A stretch of 64,000 nt of DNA, taken from NCBI RefSeq assembly GCF_001544915.2, contig NZ_FCOE02000002.1, positions 1 through 64,000 of the forward strand, in the 5' to 3' direction. The DNA comes from Caballeronia pedi. GTDB lineage: Bacteria > Pseudomonadota > Gammaproteobacteria > Burkholderiales > Burkholderiaceae. The notes beneath the pieces were generated by a model that was not told the origin of the DNA, did not search any database, and worked only from the letters and a program-made list of their open reading frames with translations. Shown piece by piece: positions 18,144 through 27,267 of the stretch (position 1 is the stretch's first letter; every line of letters begins with the position of its first letter). Position numbers and translations under genes: made by a program.

Positions 18144-19967
18144 ATGGAGCACAATTCCAATCATATTGCCGACGATTCGATGTCGGGCGCCGACATCATC
18201 CTTCGCGTGCTGGCCGAACAGGGCGTCGATACCTTGTTCGGCTACAGCGGCGGCGCGATTCTGCCCACTTACGACGCCGTGTTCCGCTTCAACGAAGCGC
18301 ATGCGGATCGACCCGAGCGGCAGATCAGGCTGGTCGTCCCGGCGAACGAACAGGCGGCGGGCTTCATGGCCGCCGGCTACGCGCGGGCCAGCGGCAAGGT
18401 CGGCGTTTTCATGGTGACGTCGGGGCCGGGCGCGACGAACGCGGTGACGCCGATCGCCGATTGCAACGGCGATTCCGTGCCCGTCGTGCTGATCTGCGGA
18501 CAGGTGCCGCGCGCGGCGATAGGCAGCGATGCGTTTCAGGAGGCGCCCGTCTTCAACATCATGTCGGCGTGCGCCAAGCAGGTCTTTCTCGTGACCGATC
18601 CGGCCCGGCTCGAACAGACCGTGCGCACCGCATTCGAGATCGCGCGCACGGGCCGGCCGGGTCCCGTCGTGGTCGACGTGCCGAAGGACATCCAGAACTG
18701 GCGGGGCCCGTATCGCGGACACGGCACATTGCAGTTTCGCGGCTACTCGGATCGTCTTCGGCAGGTGGCGAAGGGCGCGCGTCTCGACGAACGCGGTTGC
18801 GCCGAATTCTTCGAGCTTCTTGCGCAAAGCCGGCGACCGCTTCTGTACGCGGGCGGCGGCGTGATCGCATCGGGCGCGGCGGCCGAGTTGCGCGCGTTCG
18901 CCGCGCGCTACCAGATTCCCGTCGTGACGACGCTGATGGGGCTCGGAGCCATGCCATCGAGACACGAACTCGCGCTCGGGATGCTCGGCATGCACGGCGC
19001 GGCGTGCGCGAACTACGCGGTGGAGGACTGCGACTTCCTGATCGCGGTGGGCGCGCGCTTCGATGACCGCGTCGCGGGCGGCCGTCCTGAAGCGTTCGCG
19101 CCGAAGGCCCGGCATGTCGCGCACATCGACATCGACGAAGCGGAAATCGGCAAGGTCAAGCGCGCGCACTGGACGCACATCGGCGATGCAAAGGACACGC
19201 TTCGTTCGATGATGACGCTCGGTCCGGCGGCGCGCGCCCCGTCGGACTGGATCGCGGAGGTGACGGCGCTGAAAAGCACGCACGGCATGAATTACGACCG
19301 GCATAGCGTCGCCATCCAGCCGCAACGCGTCATCGAGAAGCTCAGCGAAATCACCGGCGGGCGCGCGATCATCAGCACGGGCGTAGGCCAGCATCAGATG
19401 TGGGCTGCGCAGTTCTTCGATTTCGTCGAACCGCGCAGCTTCCTCACGTCGGGCAGCATGGGAACGATGGGATTCGGCCTGCCCGCGGCGATCGGCGCGC
19501 AGTTCGCGCGGCCGGACGCACTCGTGATCGATATCGATGGCGACGGCAGCATCCGGATGAACGTCGGCGAACTGGAAACGGCCAGCACGTATGGCGTTCC
19601 GGTCAAGGTGCTGCTGCTCAACAATTGCGGCGACGGGATGATCCGGCAATGGCAGCGTCTCTTTTACGACGGGCGGCTGTTCGTGAGCGACAAGGCGCTT
19701 CATCGCAAGGATTTCGTGCTGGCGGCCCGGGCCGATGGATTCGAATTCGCCGCCCGCGTGCGCACGCCGGGTGAGCTGGAGGACAAGCTCAGAGCGTTCG
19801 TGGAGTTCGACGGTCCCGCCTTTCTGGAAGTGATGATCGATCAGAACGCCGATGTGTTTCCTATGGTCGGTCCGGGACAGCGCTATTCGAGCATGATCAC
19901 GGGTCCTTTCATCCCGTCCCGGTCGGAGCACGCTTCGTCGTTCGCAGCCGGAACGGACATGTTCTGA
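18144..19967 (+). CDS. ilvB: acetolactate synthase-like large subunit (ThDP enzyme)
   Basis: A 607-residue protein with the three-domain ThDP fold of acetohydroxyacid synthases. The catalytic Glu is E69 in VPANEQAAGFMAAGYARASG. SGPGATNAVTPIADCNGDSVP follows the family pattern. The ThDP/metal motif is GDGSIRMNVGELETA (D467) to LLNNCGDGMIRQWQRLFYDG (N493-N494). The canonical loop reads NNxxLGMVRQWQ, so GDGM in place of LGM is a departure. No ilvN regulatory subunit follows. GAAGGA at 18132-18137 is the ribosome site. The gene is 19 bp after the E1 gene, and an ArsR-type gene follows. Confidence 0.85.
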   Translation: MEHNSNHIADDSMSGADIILRVLAEQGVDTLFGYSGGAILPTYDAVFRFNEAHADRPERQIRLVVPANEQAAGFMAAGYARASGKVGVFMVTSGPGATNAVTPIADCNGDSVPVVLICGQVPRAAIGSDAFQEAPVFNIMSACAKQVFLVTDPARLEQTVRTAFEIARTGRPGPVVVDVPKDIQNWRGPYRGHGTLQFRGYSDRLRQVAKGARLDERGCAEFFELLAQSRRPLLYAGGGVIASGAAAELRAFAARYQIPVVTTLMGLGAMPSRHELALGMLGMHGAACANYAVEDCDFLIAVGARFDDRVAGGRPEAFAPKARHVAHIDIDEAEIGKVKRAHWTHIGDAKDTLRSMMTLGPAARAPSDWIAEVTALKSTHGMNYDRHSVAIQPQRVIEKLSEITGGRAIISTGVGQHQMWAAQFFDFVEPRSFLTSGSMGTMGFGLPAAIGAQFARPDALVIDIDGDGSIRMNVGELETASTYGVPVKVLLLNNCGDGMIRQWQRLFYDGRLFVSDKALHRKDFVLAARADGFEFAARVRTPGELEDKLRAFVEFDGPAFLEVMIDQNADVFPMVGPGQRYSSMITGPFIPSRSEHASSFAAGTDMF

Positions 19968-19985
19968 CGCTCACGGACCAGGATC

Positions 19986-20282
19986 ATGGATGCGAATCTG
20001 ATACACAAGGCGCTCGCCAATCCGCTGCGCCGCGAGATTCTCGCGTGGCTGAAAACGCCGGATGACGTGTTCGCGCACGAGCGTGTTGCTTTTGGACAGG
20101 GCGTGCCGCTGAACCTGATTCAGGCGCGCAGCGGACTTTCGCAATCGACGGTCTCGGCCCATGTCGCCGCGCTGATCGCGGCCGGACTGCTGGTTTCGAC
20201 GCGCGTCGGTCAGTTCGTTTTCCTGTCGAGAAACGAGGCGGTCATCGAAGCGTTCATCGGACAGATTGGCCGGGGGCTGTGA
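19986..20282 (+). CDS. ArsR-family winged-helix regulator
   Basis: A 98-residue protein of normal ArsR length: ALANPLRREILAWLKTPDDV, then the recognition helix region (ARSGLSQSTVSAHVAALIAA), then the wing GLLVSTRVGQFVFLSRNEAV. No cysteine pairs for metal sensing are present, so it is not a classical metal sensor and is closer to the redox/metabolite branch. It follows the acetolactate synthase-like gene by 18 bp with AGGA before ATG, so it is probably co-transcribed and may regulate that operon. Confidence 0.85.
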   Translation: MDANLIHKALANPLRREILAWLKTPDDVFAHERVAFGQGVPLNLIQARSGLSQSTVSAHVAALIAAGLLVSTRVGQFVFLSRNEAVIEAFIGQIGRGL

Positions 20283-20352
20283 CGCAGAACACCATCGCGA
20301 CCTTCACCGCGCGTGCTATCTTTTGAGAGACACTTTCCGCTCGGGAGAGATC

Positions 20353-23300
20353 GTGGACGTCGCCGCCTGGCTGCGCAGCCTCGGGATGGAACGGTACGAG
20401 CCGGCGTTCCGCGAGAACGCCATCGATGCCGCCGTGCTGCGCCGTCTCACGGCCGACGATCTGAAGGAACTCGGCATCGCTTCAGTCGGACATCGCCGCA
20501 AACTGCTCGATGCGCTCGCCGAGCTTCGCCATCCCGCCGCGACTCCGTGCGAAGCCAAAGGAGAGCGACGGCAAGTCGCCGTGCTCTTCGCCGATCTGTG
20601 CGGCTTCACGGAGATGAGCCGTGAAGCCGATCCCGAAGACGTCGTCGCTGTGCTCGATCGATACTTCGAGCAGGTCGATCGCATCGTCGATCAGCATGGT
20701 GGACACATCGACAAGCATGTCGGCGACGCAATCATGGCGGTGTTCGGCGCGCCGGTTGCGCATGGAAACGATCTCGAACGCGCCGTGCGCGCCGCGCTCG
20801 CGATCCGGGATGCGATGCCTGGCCTGTCCCGCGCGCTCGCGCGTCCGGTCTTCGTGCATATCGGCATTGCGGGCGGCGAGGTCGTCGCCAGCGGCACCGG
20901 CAGCGCGACGCACCGCGCGTACACAGTAACCGGCGAGACGGTCAATCTCGCGTCGCGTCTCACCGGCGCGGCGGGGTCGGGGGAGATTCTGATATCGGAA
21001 GCCGTGCGACGCGCGCTGGCCGACCGCCTCGATTGCGTCGCGCGCGGCGAGCTTGCCGTCAAGGGCTTCGCAAAATCCGTCCCGGCGTGGTGCGTTGCGG
21101 GCTTGCGTCGCTCGATCCGTGAACGCGCGTTCGTCGGCCGCCGCGACGAGCTGCGGCAGTTGCGCGCCATGCTCGAAGCGTGCCGCGAAAGCGGCGGCGG
21201 GCGCACCGTCGTGCTGCGCGGCGAGGCCGGAATCGGCAAGACACGGCTCGTCGAGGAAATCGAACGCGCCGCGCGCGATGCCGGATTCGTCTGCCACGGC
21301 GGTCTCGTGCTCGATTTCGGCGCGGCGACCGGGCGTGATGCGATCCAGTCGCTCGTGCGCGGACTGCTGGATTTCGATGAAGATGCCGCTTCGAGCGCCA
21401 TCGAACGCGCGCTCGCCGATGGCCTGATCGACCCCGGCGACACGCTCTTTCTCGACGATCTGCTCGACCTGCCGATGACCTTCGCGGACCGCGCGGTCTA
21501 CGAGGCGATGGACAACGCGATGCGGGTGCGCGGCCGATTGCACGTCCTGACCCGGCTGGTCCGGCGCGCGAGCCGCAAGCGGCCCCGGCTGCTGGCCGTC
21601 GAGGATATTCACTGGTCGGACGGATCGACGCTACGGCAGCTCGCGGCGCTGTCCGCGACGGTGGCGCGCTGTCCGGCCATGCTGGTGCTGACCGCGCGCA
21701 CGCTGAGCGATGCCCTGGACGACGCCCATTACACGCTCGTCGATCTGGCTCCGCTCAGCGCCAGCGAAGCGCAGGCGATGGCCGAATCGTTTCCCGGCGC
21801 GGACGCGGATCTGGCTGGGCGCTGCATTGCTCGCGCGGCGGGCAATCCGCTCTTTCTCGAACAGTTGCTCAACGATGCGAAAGAGGGTGCGGAAACCGGC
21901 GTGCCCGGCTCGGTGCGCAGTATCGTGCAGGCGCGGCTCGACCGGCTCGATCCCGCGGACAAACGCGTCCTGCAGGCGGCCTCGGTGCTTGGCCAGCGCT
22001 TCGGGGAGGACGCAGTCGATCATCTCGTCGATGCGACCGGCGCTGGCGTCGCGATGGAGCCGCTCGTGACGAGCCTTCTGTTGCGACGTCAGGGCAGCGG
22101 ATTCATCTTCCATCACGCACTGATCCGCGACGCCATCTACGACGGGCTGCTGAAGAGCGATCGCCGCGAGCTGCATCGTCGGGCGGCGCAGTGGTACGGC
22201 GCGCGCGATCCGGTCTTGCGGGCCGAACATCTCGATCGCGCGGCGGACGACGAGGCGGCGCGCGCCTATTGCGACGCGGCGCGCGCGCAGGCGTCGGCGT
22301 ATCGCCATGAATCCGCGTTGCGGCTCGTCGAGCGAGGACTCGAAGTCGCGCAAACGGGGGGCGAGCGCGTCGCGCTCCAGTGCCTTCGCGGCGATATCCT
22401 GCACGACACGGGCGACATGACCTCCGCGCTCGACGCCTTCGAAACCGCGCTCGAAGCCGCCGCGAACGACGCGGAACGTTGCCGTGCGTGGATCGGGCGC
22501 GCGACCGTGAAGCGCGTCATCGACGATCTCGACGGCGCCTGGACCGATCTCGACTGCGCAGCCGCCGTCGCTCAGGAGCTTCCGCGCGAGGCATCGCGCA
22601 TTCACTTCCTGCGCGGCAATCTGTGCTTTCCGCGCGGCGATATCGAAGGATGCATCCGCGAACACGGCCGCAGCCTTGCGCTCGCGCGTGACGTGCAAGA
22701 CCCCGAGCGGGAAGCGGCCGCGCTCGGCGGGCTCGGCGATGGCGAATACATGCGCGGCCGCATGATCAGCGCACACGACGCATTCAGCCGCTGCATCGAA
22801 CTTTGCCGATGTCACGGGTTCGGGCGAATCGAAGTCGCCAATCTGCCGATGCGCGCCATCACCGCGTGGTTTGCCGGCGACGCGAACGCCGGACTCGACG
22901 CCGCGCTCGCCAGCGTCAGCGCGGCGGAAAAGGTCGGTCATCTTCGCGCGCTCGCGGTCGCGCATCACGCCGCGTGGCACTGTCTGCACGATCTCGGCGA
23001 ATGGGCGCGTGCCTGGGAGCATGTCGGTCCGGCGTTGCAGTGCGCGCGCGAACTGAAATCGCGGCGCTTCGAAGGCGAGGCGCTCGCGCTGCGCGCGGAG
23101 TTGCATCGCGTGGCGGGCCGTCGGCATGAAGCGCTCGACGATATCGGCGAGGCGCTGTCGATCAGTCGCGAGACCGGCATGACGTATCTCGGCGCAAGCT
23201 ATCTGGGCGTGCTTGCGCGCGCGACCGATGATGTCGATGTCTTCGAAAGCGCGCTCGCGGAAGGCGAAGCATTGCTCGCCGCCGGCGCGGTGAGTCACAA

Positions 23301-23610
23301 TCACTTTCTGTTTCGACGTGACGCAATAGACGCGTGCATCGACCTCGCACGCTGGGACTCGGCCGCGCATCACGCGACGGCGCTCGAAGATTATGCGTGC
23401 CGCGAACCGTCGCCTTTTTCCGCGTTCGTGGTGGCGCGTGCGCGCGCGCTCGTTGCGTGCGGGAAAGGGAATCGGGACGCGGCATTGTCAGACGAACTCG
23501 ATCGGCTCGGCGAAGCGGGCAGGAAGATGGGCTTTCTGTACGCGCTTCAGCGCATCGATGGGGCGCGTTCGGCCCAGGCGACTCGGGCGGATTCGGAAGA
23601 CTGCGGATGA
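20353..23610 (+). CDS. SAM-adenylate cyclase-AAA ATPase-TPR signalling protein
   Basis: A 1085-residue multidomain protein. A SAM domain (1-62: VAAWLRSLGMERYEPAFREN, then LGIASVGHRRKLL) is followed by a class III nucleotidyl cyclase (about 72-250). The cyclase has metal Asp D81 (FADLCGFT) and D125 (GDAIMAVFG), base-reading K121 and T191, and transition-state N198/R202 (VNLASRL), so it appears active, probably on ATP. An AAA/STAND-type ATPase follows (Walker A GEAGIGKT at 290-297; Walker B-like RLLAVEDIHWSD), then about 500 residues of TPR-like helical repeats. GTG 20353 is chosen because GGGAG lies 5 nt upstream and the SAM domain begins there. Confidence 0.88.
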   Translation: MDVAAWLRSLGMERYEPAFRENAIDAAVLRRLTADDLKELGIASVGHRRKLLDALAELRHPAATPCEAKGERRQVAVLFADLCGFTEMSREADPEDVVAVLDRYFEQVDRIVDQHGGHIDKHVGDAIMAVFGAPVAHGNDLERAVRAALAIRDAMPGLSRALARPVFVHIGIAGGEVVASGTGSATHRAYTVTGETVNLASRLTGAAGSGEILISEAVRRALADRLDCVARGELAVKGFAKSVPAWCVAGLRRSIRERAFVGRRDELRQLRAMLEACRESGGGRTVVLRGEAGIGKTRLVEEIERAARDAGFVCHGGLVLDFGAATGRDAIQSLVRGLLDFDEDAASSAIERALADGLIDPGDTLFLDDLLDLPMTFADRAVYEAMDNAMRVRGRLHVLTRLVRRASRKRPRLLAVEDIHWSDGSTLRQLAALSATVARCPAMLVLTARTLSDALDDAHYTLVDLAPLSASEAQAMAESFPGADADLAGRCIARAAGNPLFLEQLLNDAKEGAETGVPGSVRSIVQARLDRLDPADKRVLQAASVLGQRFGEDAVDHLVDATGAGVAMEPLVTSLLLRRQGSGFIFHHALIRDAIYDGLLKSDRRELHRRAAQWYGARDPVLRAEHLDRAADDEAARAYCDAARAQASAYRHESALRLVERGLEVAQTGGERVALQCLRGDILHDTGDMTSALDAFETALEAAANDAERCRAWIGRATVKRVIDDLDGAWTDLDCAAAVAQELPREASRIHFLRGNLCFPRGDIEGCIREHGRSLALARDVQDPEREAAALGGLGDGEYMRGRMISAHDAFSRCIELCRCHGFGRIEVANLPMRAITAWFAGDANAGLDAALASVSAAEKVGHLRALAVAHHAAWHCLHDLGEWARAWEHVGPALQCARELKSRRFEGEALALRAELHRVAGRRHEALDDIGEALSISRETGMTYLGASYLGVLARATDDVDVFESALAEGEALLAAGAVSHNHFLFRRDAIDACIDLARWDSAAHHATALEDYACREPSPFSAFVVARARALVACGKGNRDAALSDELDRLGEAGRKMGFLYALQRIDGARSAQATRADSEDCG

Positions 23611-24023
23611 GGGTATCGATCATGTCGAGCATGTGGAAGCGCCGCGTCAGAGTATTCATCCAGCGATTCTGGCAGCCGACCAGTGCGTGCATGACCTGCA
23701 TGCCTGGAAGCTGGAGCAGCATCGCCAACATGGGCCACTGGATGAACGCATTCAAAACCGGGCTTTTTACCGGGATTCTGGCGTTGCTGCTGACGTTCAC
23801 CCCGGCAGCAAGGCTCTATGAAAACCGCTACGGCAATGCGTTGATCGTAGGTTTGCTGACCATCTTCGGCGATGCGTATTCGCACGAGAGCCACTATCGC
23901 TACGCTTACCTCGAGCATTTGTCGACCGGCGTCATGTCGGGGTTGTTGGCGCTCGCCGGATCGTTTATTTTCGAGGACCGCGCGCGCCGCGTCCGCGCGC
24001 TCTGGGCGCGAGTCTTCGGATAG
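23607..24023 (+). CDS. small membrane protein of unknown function
   Basis: A 138-residue protein with two or three hydrophobic segments: about 52-67 (GLFTGILALLLTFTPA), 73-87 (GNALIVGLLTIFGDA) and 103-118 (STGVMSGLLALAGSFI). Conserved-looking polar residues follow the second (DAYSHESHYRYAYLEH). The N-terminus is basic and Trp-rich with a CxxC (ACMTCM). The ATG overlaps the cyclase stop (ATGA at 23607-23610), so it is translationally coupled to the cyclase protein and may act with it. ATG 23622 is a possible alternative start. I recognise no family. Confidence 0.65.
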   Translation: MRVSIMSSMWKRRVRVFIQRFWQPTSACMTCMPGSWSSIANMGHWMNAFKTGLFTGILALLLTFTPAARLYENRYGNALIVGLLTIFGDAYSHESHYRYAYLEHLSTGVMSGLLALAGSFIFEDRARRVRALWARVFG

Positions 24024-24058
24024 TGCGATTGCGCCACGACAATTCAACGAACCCACTC

Positions 24059-24478
24059 ATGTCATCGAACACCAAGCAGAAAGCCGAATTGCCCGACAAG
24101 CAGGATCTGGAAGCGATGTCGAACTTCCGCTACGAACTGCGCAAGTTCCTGCGCGTATCCGAGGAGATTTCCAACGCAGCCGGGATCACCACACTCCAGT
24201 ATCAGCTGCTTTTGCACGTACGCGGGTTCCCCGAGCGGAAATGGGCCACGGTCGGCGAGCTTGCGGAGCGCCTGCAGGCTGCGCCCAATGGCACCGCTGC
24301 GTTGGTCTCACGCTGCGAGGCGACGGGGCTCGTCACGCGCAAGACCGACAAGACCGATCGCCGGCAAGTGCAAGTGCATCTGACGGCGAAAGGCGAGCGA
24401 TGTCTGCTCCGGCTCGCGGCGCAACACAAGGCTCACTATGGTTCGTTCAGTTGGGTGTTCGGCGCAAGCGAGGCATGA
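24059..24478 (+). CDS. MarR-family transcriptional regulator
   Basis: A 139-residue MarR protein. The winged helix covers about residues 55-110 (WATVGELAERLQAAPNGTAA, then LVSRCEATGLVTRKTDKTDR and the wing RRQVQVHLTAKGE). It lies 35 bp after the small membrane protein and 86 bp before a ClC-type transporter gene on the same strand, so either may be its target. No clear ribosome site precedes ATG 24059. It is unlike the MarR protein at 1922. Confidence 0.85.
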   Translation: MSSNTKQKAELPDKQDLEAMSNFRYELRKFLRVSEEISNAAGITTLQYQLLLHVRGFPERKWATVGELAERLQAAPNGTAALVSRCEATGLVTRKTDKTDRRQVQVHLTAKGERCLLRLAAQHKAHYGSFSWVFGASEA

Positions 24479-24564
24479 GCCGATAGCCCCGGAGTCGGTG
24501 CGCATCGGAGGGTGATGCGAATTTATGTCACAATGTGCCTTAAATTTGAAACGGCCACTTTTCG

Positions 24565-25881
24565 ATGCGAATTCCTGGATTCATCGACCGACGTACGATT
24601 TTGCGCGGCAGGCGGCTGTGGCTGCATTACGGCGTGTTCTGGATCGGCGCAGTCGCGACCGGGCTGATCGCGGTCATGTACGCACGCCTGATCGATTTCG
24701 GGTACGACGCCTTTCTGCGCGCCAACGCGCGCTACTGGTGGCTGCCTTTGCTGCTCACGCCCGCGATCGGCGCATTGAGTGTCTGGCTCACGCGCCGCTT
24801 CTTTCCCGGCTCCGAGGGCAGCGGCATTCCTCAGGTCATCGCGACGCTGCATGACAAGCGTGACCTCGGGCCGCGCCTGCTCACCTTGCGCATTCTCGTC
24901 GGCAAGATTTTCGTGTCGTTCCTGTCGATCCTCGGGGGCTTCACGATCGGCCGCGAAGGGCCGACCATCCATGTGGGCGCGGCGCTCATGTACAGCCTGC
25001 GGCGCTTCTATCCGGCGCGTCTGCGCAGCATTCGCGGCGGTGCGCTCGAACGCAAGCTGGCGCTCGCGGGCGCGGCGGCGGGACTCTCGGCGGCGTTCAA
25101 CGCGCCGCTCGCCGGCGTGGTCTTCGCCATCGAAGAACTCACGCGCAGCTTCGAGGCGCGCACGAGCGGCGTGCTGATCACGGCGATCATCTTCGCCGGT
25201 ATCGTCTCGCTCGCGCTGCAGGGCAACTACGTCTACTTCGGCACGATCGATCTGGTGGGCAGCCATTTCCCCGATTCGCTCGCGCTCGCCGTGATTCTGG
25301 TCGGCGCGATCACGGGCGTCGCTGGCGGAATATTTTGCTGGCTGCTTCTGAACACGCAACGCTGGATGCCGGCGCGCGTCATATCCTGGCGCGAGGTGCA
25401 TCCGGTCGCGTTCGGCGCGGCGTGCGGCCTCGTCATCGCAGTGATCGGTCTGGCGTCGCGTGGTCATACATTCGGCAGCGGCTACGCGGAAGCGCGCGAG
25501 ATGCTCGAAGCCCATTCCGATGTCGGCTTGAGCTATCCGCTGCTGAAAATGGCGTCGATGGTCGGCTCCTATCTACCCGGCGCGCCGGGCGGACTCTTCG
25601 CGCCGTCGCTGGCGATCGGCGCGGGCATCGGCAATGCGCTGCATCTCATCTTCGGCGGCGCGCATTTGCCATTGCCGATGTTGATCGCGCTCGGCATGGT
25701 CGGCTATCTGGCAGCCGTCACGCAGAGCCCGATCACGGCGTTCGTGATCGTCATCGAGATGATCAACGGGCACGCGCTCGTGCTGTCGCTGATGGCCACG
25801 GCACTGATTTCGAGTCAGGTTTCGCGGCTGTTCGCGCCACCGCTCTATGAAGCGCTGGCGCGCAAGTACATGAGCAAGTGA
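24565..25881 (+). CDS. ClC-family chloride channel / H+ antiporter
   Basis: A 438-residue membrane protein with the ClC selectivity motifs: GSEGSGIPQV (residues 82-91, anion-binding Ser86), GREGPTIHVG with the gating Glu E131, and a C-terminal Tyr (Y428, PPLYEALARKY). AIEEL supplies E191 at the position of the internal proton Glu of bacterial ClC exchangers, so a Cl-/H+ antiporter is more likely than a channel. There are no CBS domains, as usual in bacterial ClC. Such proteins support acid resistance or anion export. It is convergent with the next gene, whose stop lies 1 bp away. Confidence 0.93.
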   Translation: MRIPGFIDRRTILRGRRLWLHYGVFWIGAVATGLIAVMYARLIDFGYDAFLRANARYWWLPLLLTPAIGALSVWLTRRFFPGSEGSGIPQVIATLHDKRDLGPRLLTLRILVGKIFVSFLSILGGFTIGREGPTIHVGAALMYSLRRFYPARLRSIRGGALERKLALAGAAAGLSAAFNAPLAGVVFAIEELTRSFEARTSGVLITAIIFAGIVSLALQGNYVYFGTIDLVGSHFPDSLALAVILVGAITGVAGGIFCWLLLNTQRWMPARVISWREVHPVAFGAACGLVIAVIGLASRGHTFGSGYAEAREMLEAHSDVGLSYPLLKMASMVGSYLPGAPGGLFAPSLAIGAGIGNALHLIFGGAHLPLPMLIALGMVGYLAAVTQSPITAFVIVIEMINGHALVLSLMATALISSQVSRLFAPPLYEALARKYMSK

Positions 25882-25882
25882 C

Positions 25883-26743
25883 CTACATCAGGCGTCCCCA
25901 CTCGTAGTCCACCTTGTCCGGCCGTATGCGGAACATGCCCGCGCCTGGCGTGAACGTCAGTTCACCGAAATAGATGGCGTCGTTGGCATCGTAGAGATCG
26001 ACGCGCACGAATTCGAAGTCGCTCGCCAACTGGCGCGCCACCGACAGCAGCCGGTCCAGCTTTTCCGGACGTGGCGCCGGAACCGGGCTGCGCGCGTAGT
26101 GGCCGATCGAGATGTCGAGACGGTTCCAGTTTTCGTCGTACACATCGCCGCGCGGATGTCCTCCGAAGCGGTCCGTGACGACGAGCAGAAAGATCTTCGG
26201 ATCGCCCGATTGCTTGTTGAAGACATGGAACTTGAGATCGGGCGGCACGATGCCATCCGGTCCGAGCAGCAGCGTCTCGAAGAAAATGCGCCGATCGATC
26301 GTGCGGTAATGGCGCTCGCGCGCGACCGCGTAGAAGTCCGTCGATAGCCAGCGCTGCGCGAGCGCATCGAGCTCCGCGAACGAGGTGTCGGCCTTGTTCT
26401 TCACGATCTTCACGAAGCTGCTGCCGTGATTCGCCTTCATCACGAAGGCCTGCGGAAGCGCATCGAACACGCTTTCGGTGAACGTCTCGGGCGCGGCGAC
26501 GAGTGGCACGAGATACTCACTGCCGATCTTCCCGGCCACGTAATCGCGCACTTTCAGCTTGTCGCTGAGATCGCCGTAACGCGGATCGGGATTGAGGCAG
26601 CGATGCAGGATTTTTTCGTTGAAGGTGGTCGGGTTGCGCATGCGCGGAAAACGCCCGATCCTGCGACGGTGATAAATGCTGAGGAAAAGGTTATCGGGCA
26701 ACCAGTCCCTTACGCTGTGGAACAGCGTCTTTGACAGAGTCAT
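25883..26743 (-). CDS. TupA-like ATP-grasp protein
   Basis: A 286-residue protein of the TupA-like ATP-grasp family. Conserved features are the N-terminal NPTTFNEKILHRCL, the nucleotide-binding stretch AFVMKANHGSSFVKIV, the middle FFETLLLGPDG with PPDLKFHVFN, and the C-terminal metal site VRVDLYDANDAIYFGELTFT. Family members add amino acids to cell-surface polymers such as teichuronopeptide, or occur in polysaccharide loci. Here it is isolated from any polysaccharide genes. ATG 26743 has GGGGG about 7 nt upstream; ATG 26749 is an alternative. It is divergent from the lipoprotein gene at 27268. Confidence 0.8.
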   Translation of the reverse strand: MTLSKTLFHSVRDWLPDNLFLSIYHRRRIGRFPRMRNPTTFNEKILHRCLNPDPRYGDLSDKLKVRDYVAGKIGSEYLVPLVAAPETFTESVFDALPQAFVMKANHGSSFVKIVKNKADTSFAELDALAQRWLSTDFYAVARERHYRTIDRRIFFETLLLGPDGIVPPDLKFHVFNKQSGDPKIFLLVVTDRFGGHPRGDVYDENWNRLDISIGHYARSPVPAPRPEKLDRLLSVARQLASDFEFVRVDLYDANDAIYFGELTFTPGAGMFRIRPDKVDYEWGRLM

Positions 26744-27267
26744 TCGCATGCCCCCATGGTTGTGTCTGAAGCCATTGTCGCCCAGATACGCGCTTCAGGT
26801 GGCACGAATCGGGTCAGAGGAATGCATTTGCACACCTGTGCCGAACAGGACCCGAATCCTAAGCTGAATCCCCGGTTGTGCGTATGTACGCCACCGCACA
26901 CACCAAAAAATCGCGCGGCTGCAATGCGAGCCTGACGATAGTTCTACTTGCGACGATGCAGCATCGACGATACATTGCCTCTGGCCGGCGCATGAGATTG
27001 CCGGCGCGGTTTCTCTCTTTCGATGAGTCGCTGGCTTCCATCGGCATGTGCCCGACTGGAGACGTTCGGTTGAACCGAACGTCGCAGCGACAGGCGTCAA
27101 ACCTTGCGTCAATCGTGTCGGGATCGTCTTGACGAGCATGTCTGTTCTTGCGTCGGGAACGACCCGCGATGCTTCCGGCGCATACGCCATGCATGCTTTG
27201 CGCATGCGCCCGCAGTGCAGCCCGCAACACCTTAAGCAATCCTTCAGACGAGGGGCGGAGTCGACAC
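26744..27267. other. 524-bp intergenic region between divergent genes
   Basis: This gap between the TupA-like gene (-) and the duplicated-domain lipoprotein gene (+) is lower in GC in its left half than the surrounding genes. I find no convincing gene. It contains the 23-bp palindrome listed separately and a cluster of GCATGC repeats (27190-27210). Open frames on both strands lack ribosome sites and plausible composition. Confidence 0.5.
27061..27083. promoter_or_regulatory. perfect 23-bp palindrome, likely operator
   Basis: GACGTTCGGTT (27061-27071) and AACCGAACGTC (27073-27083) are perfect 11-bp arms around a single G. No T-run follows, so it is not an intrinsic terminator. Its position, 185 bp before the lipoprotein start and 318 bp from the divergent gene, fits an operator. 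Confidence 0.55.

Noticed and set aside
18117..19931. Open frame on - (604 codons) opposite the acetolactate synthase-like gene
   Set aside because: Antisense shadow; the + frame has clear ThDP motifs.
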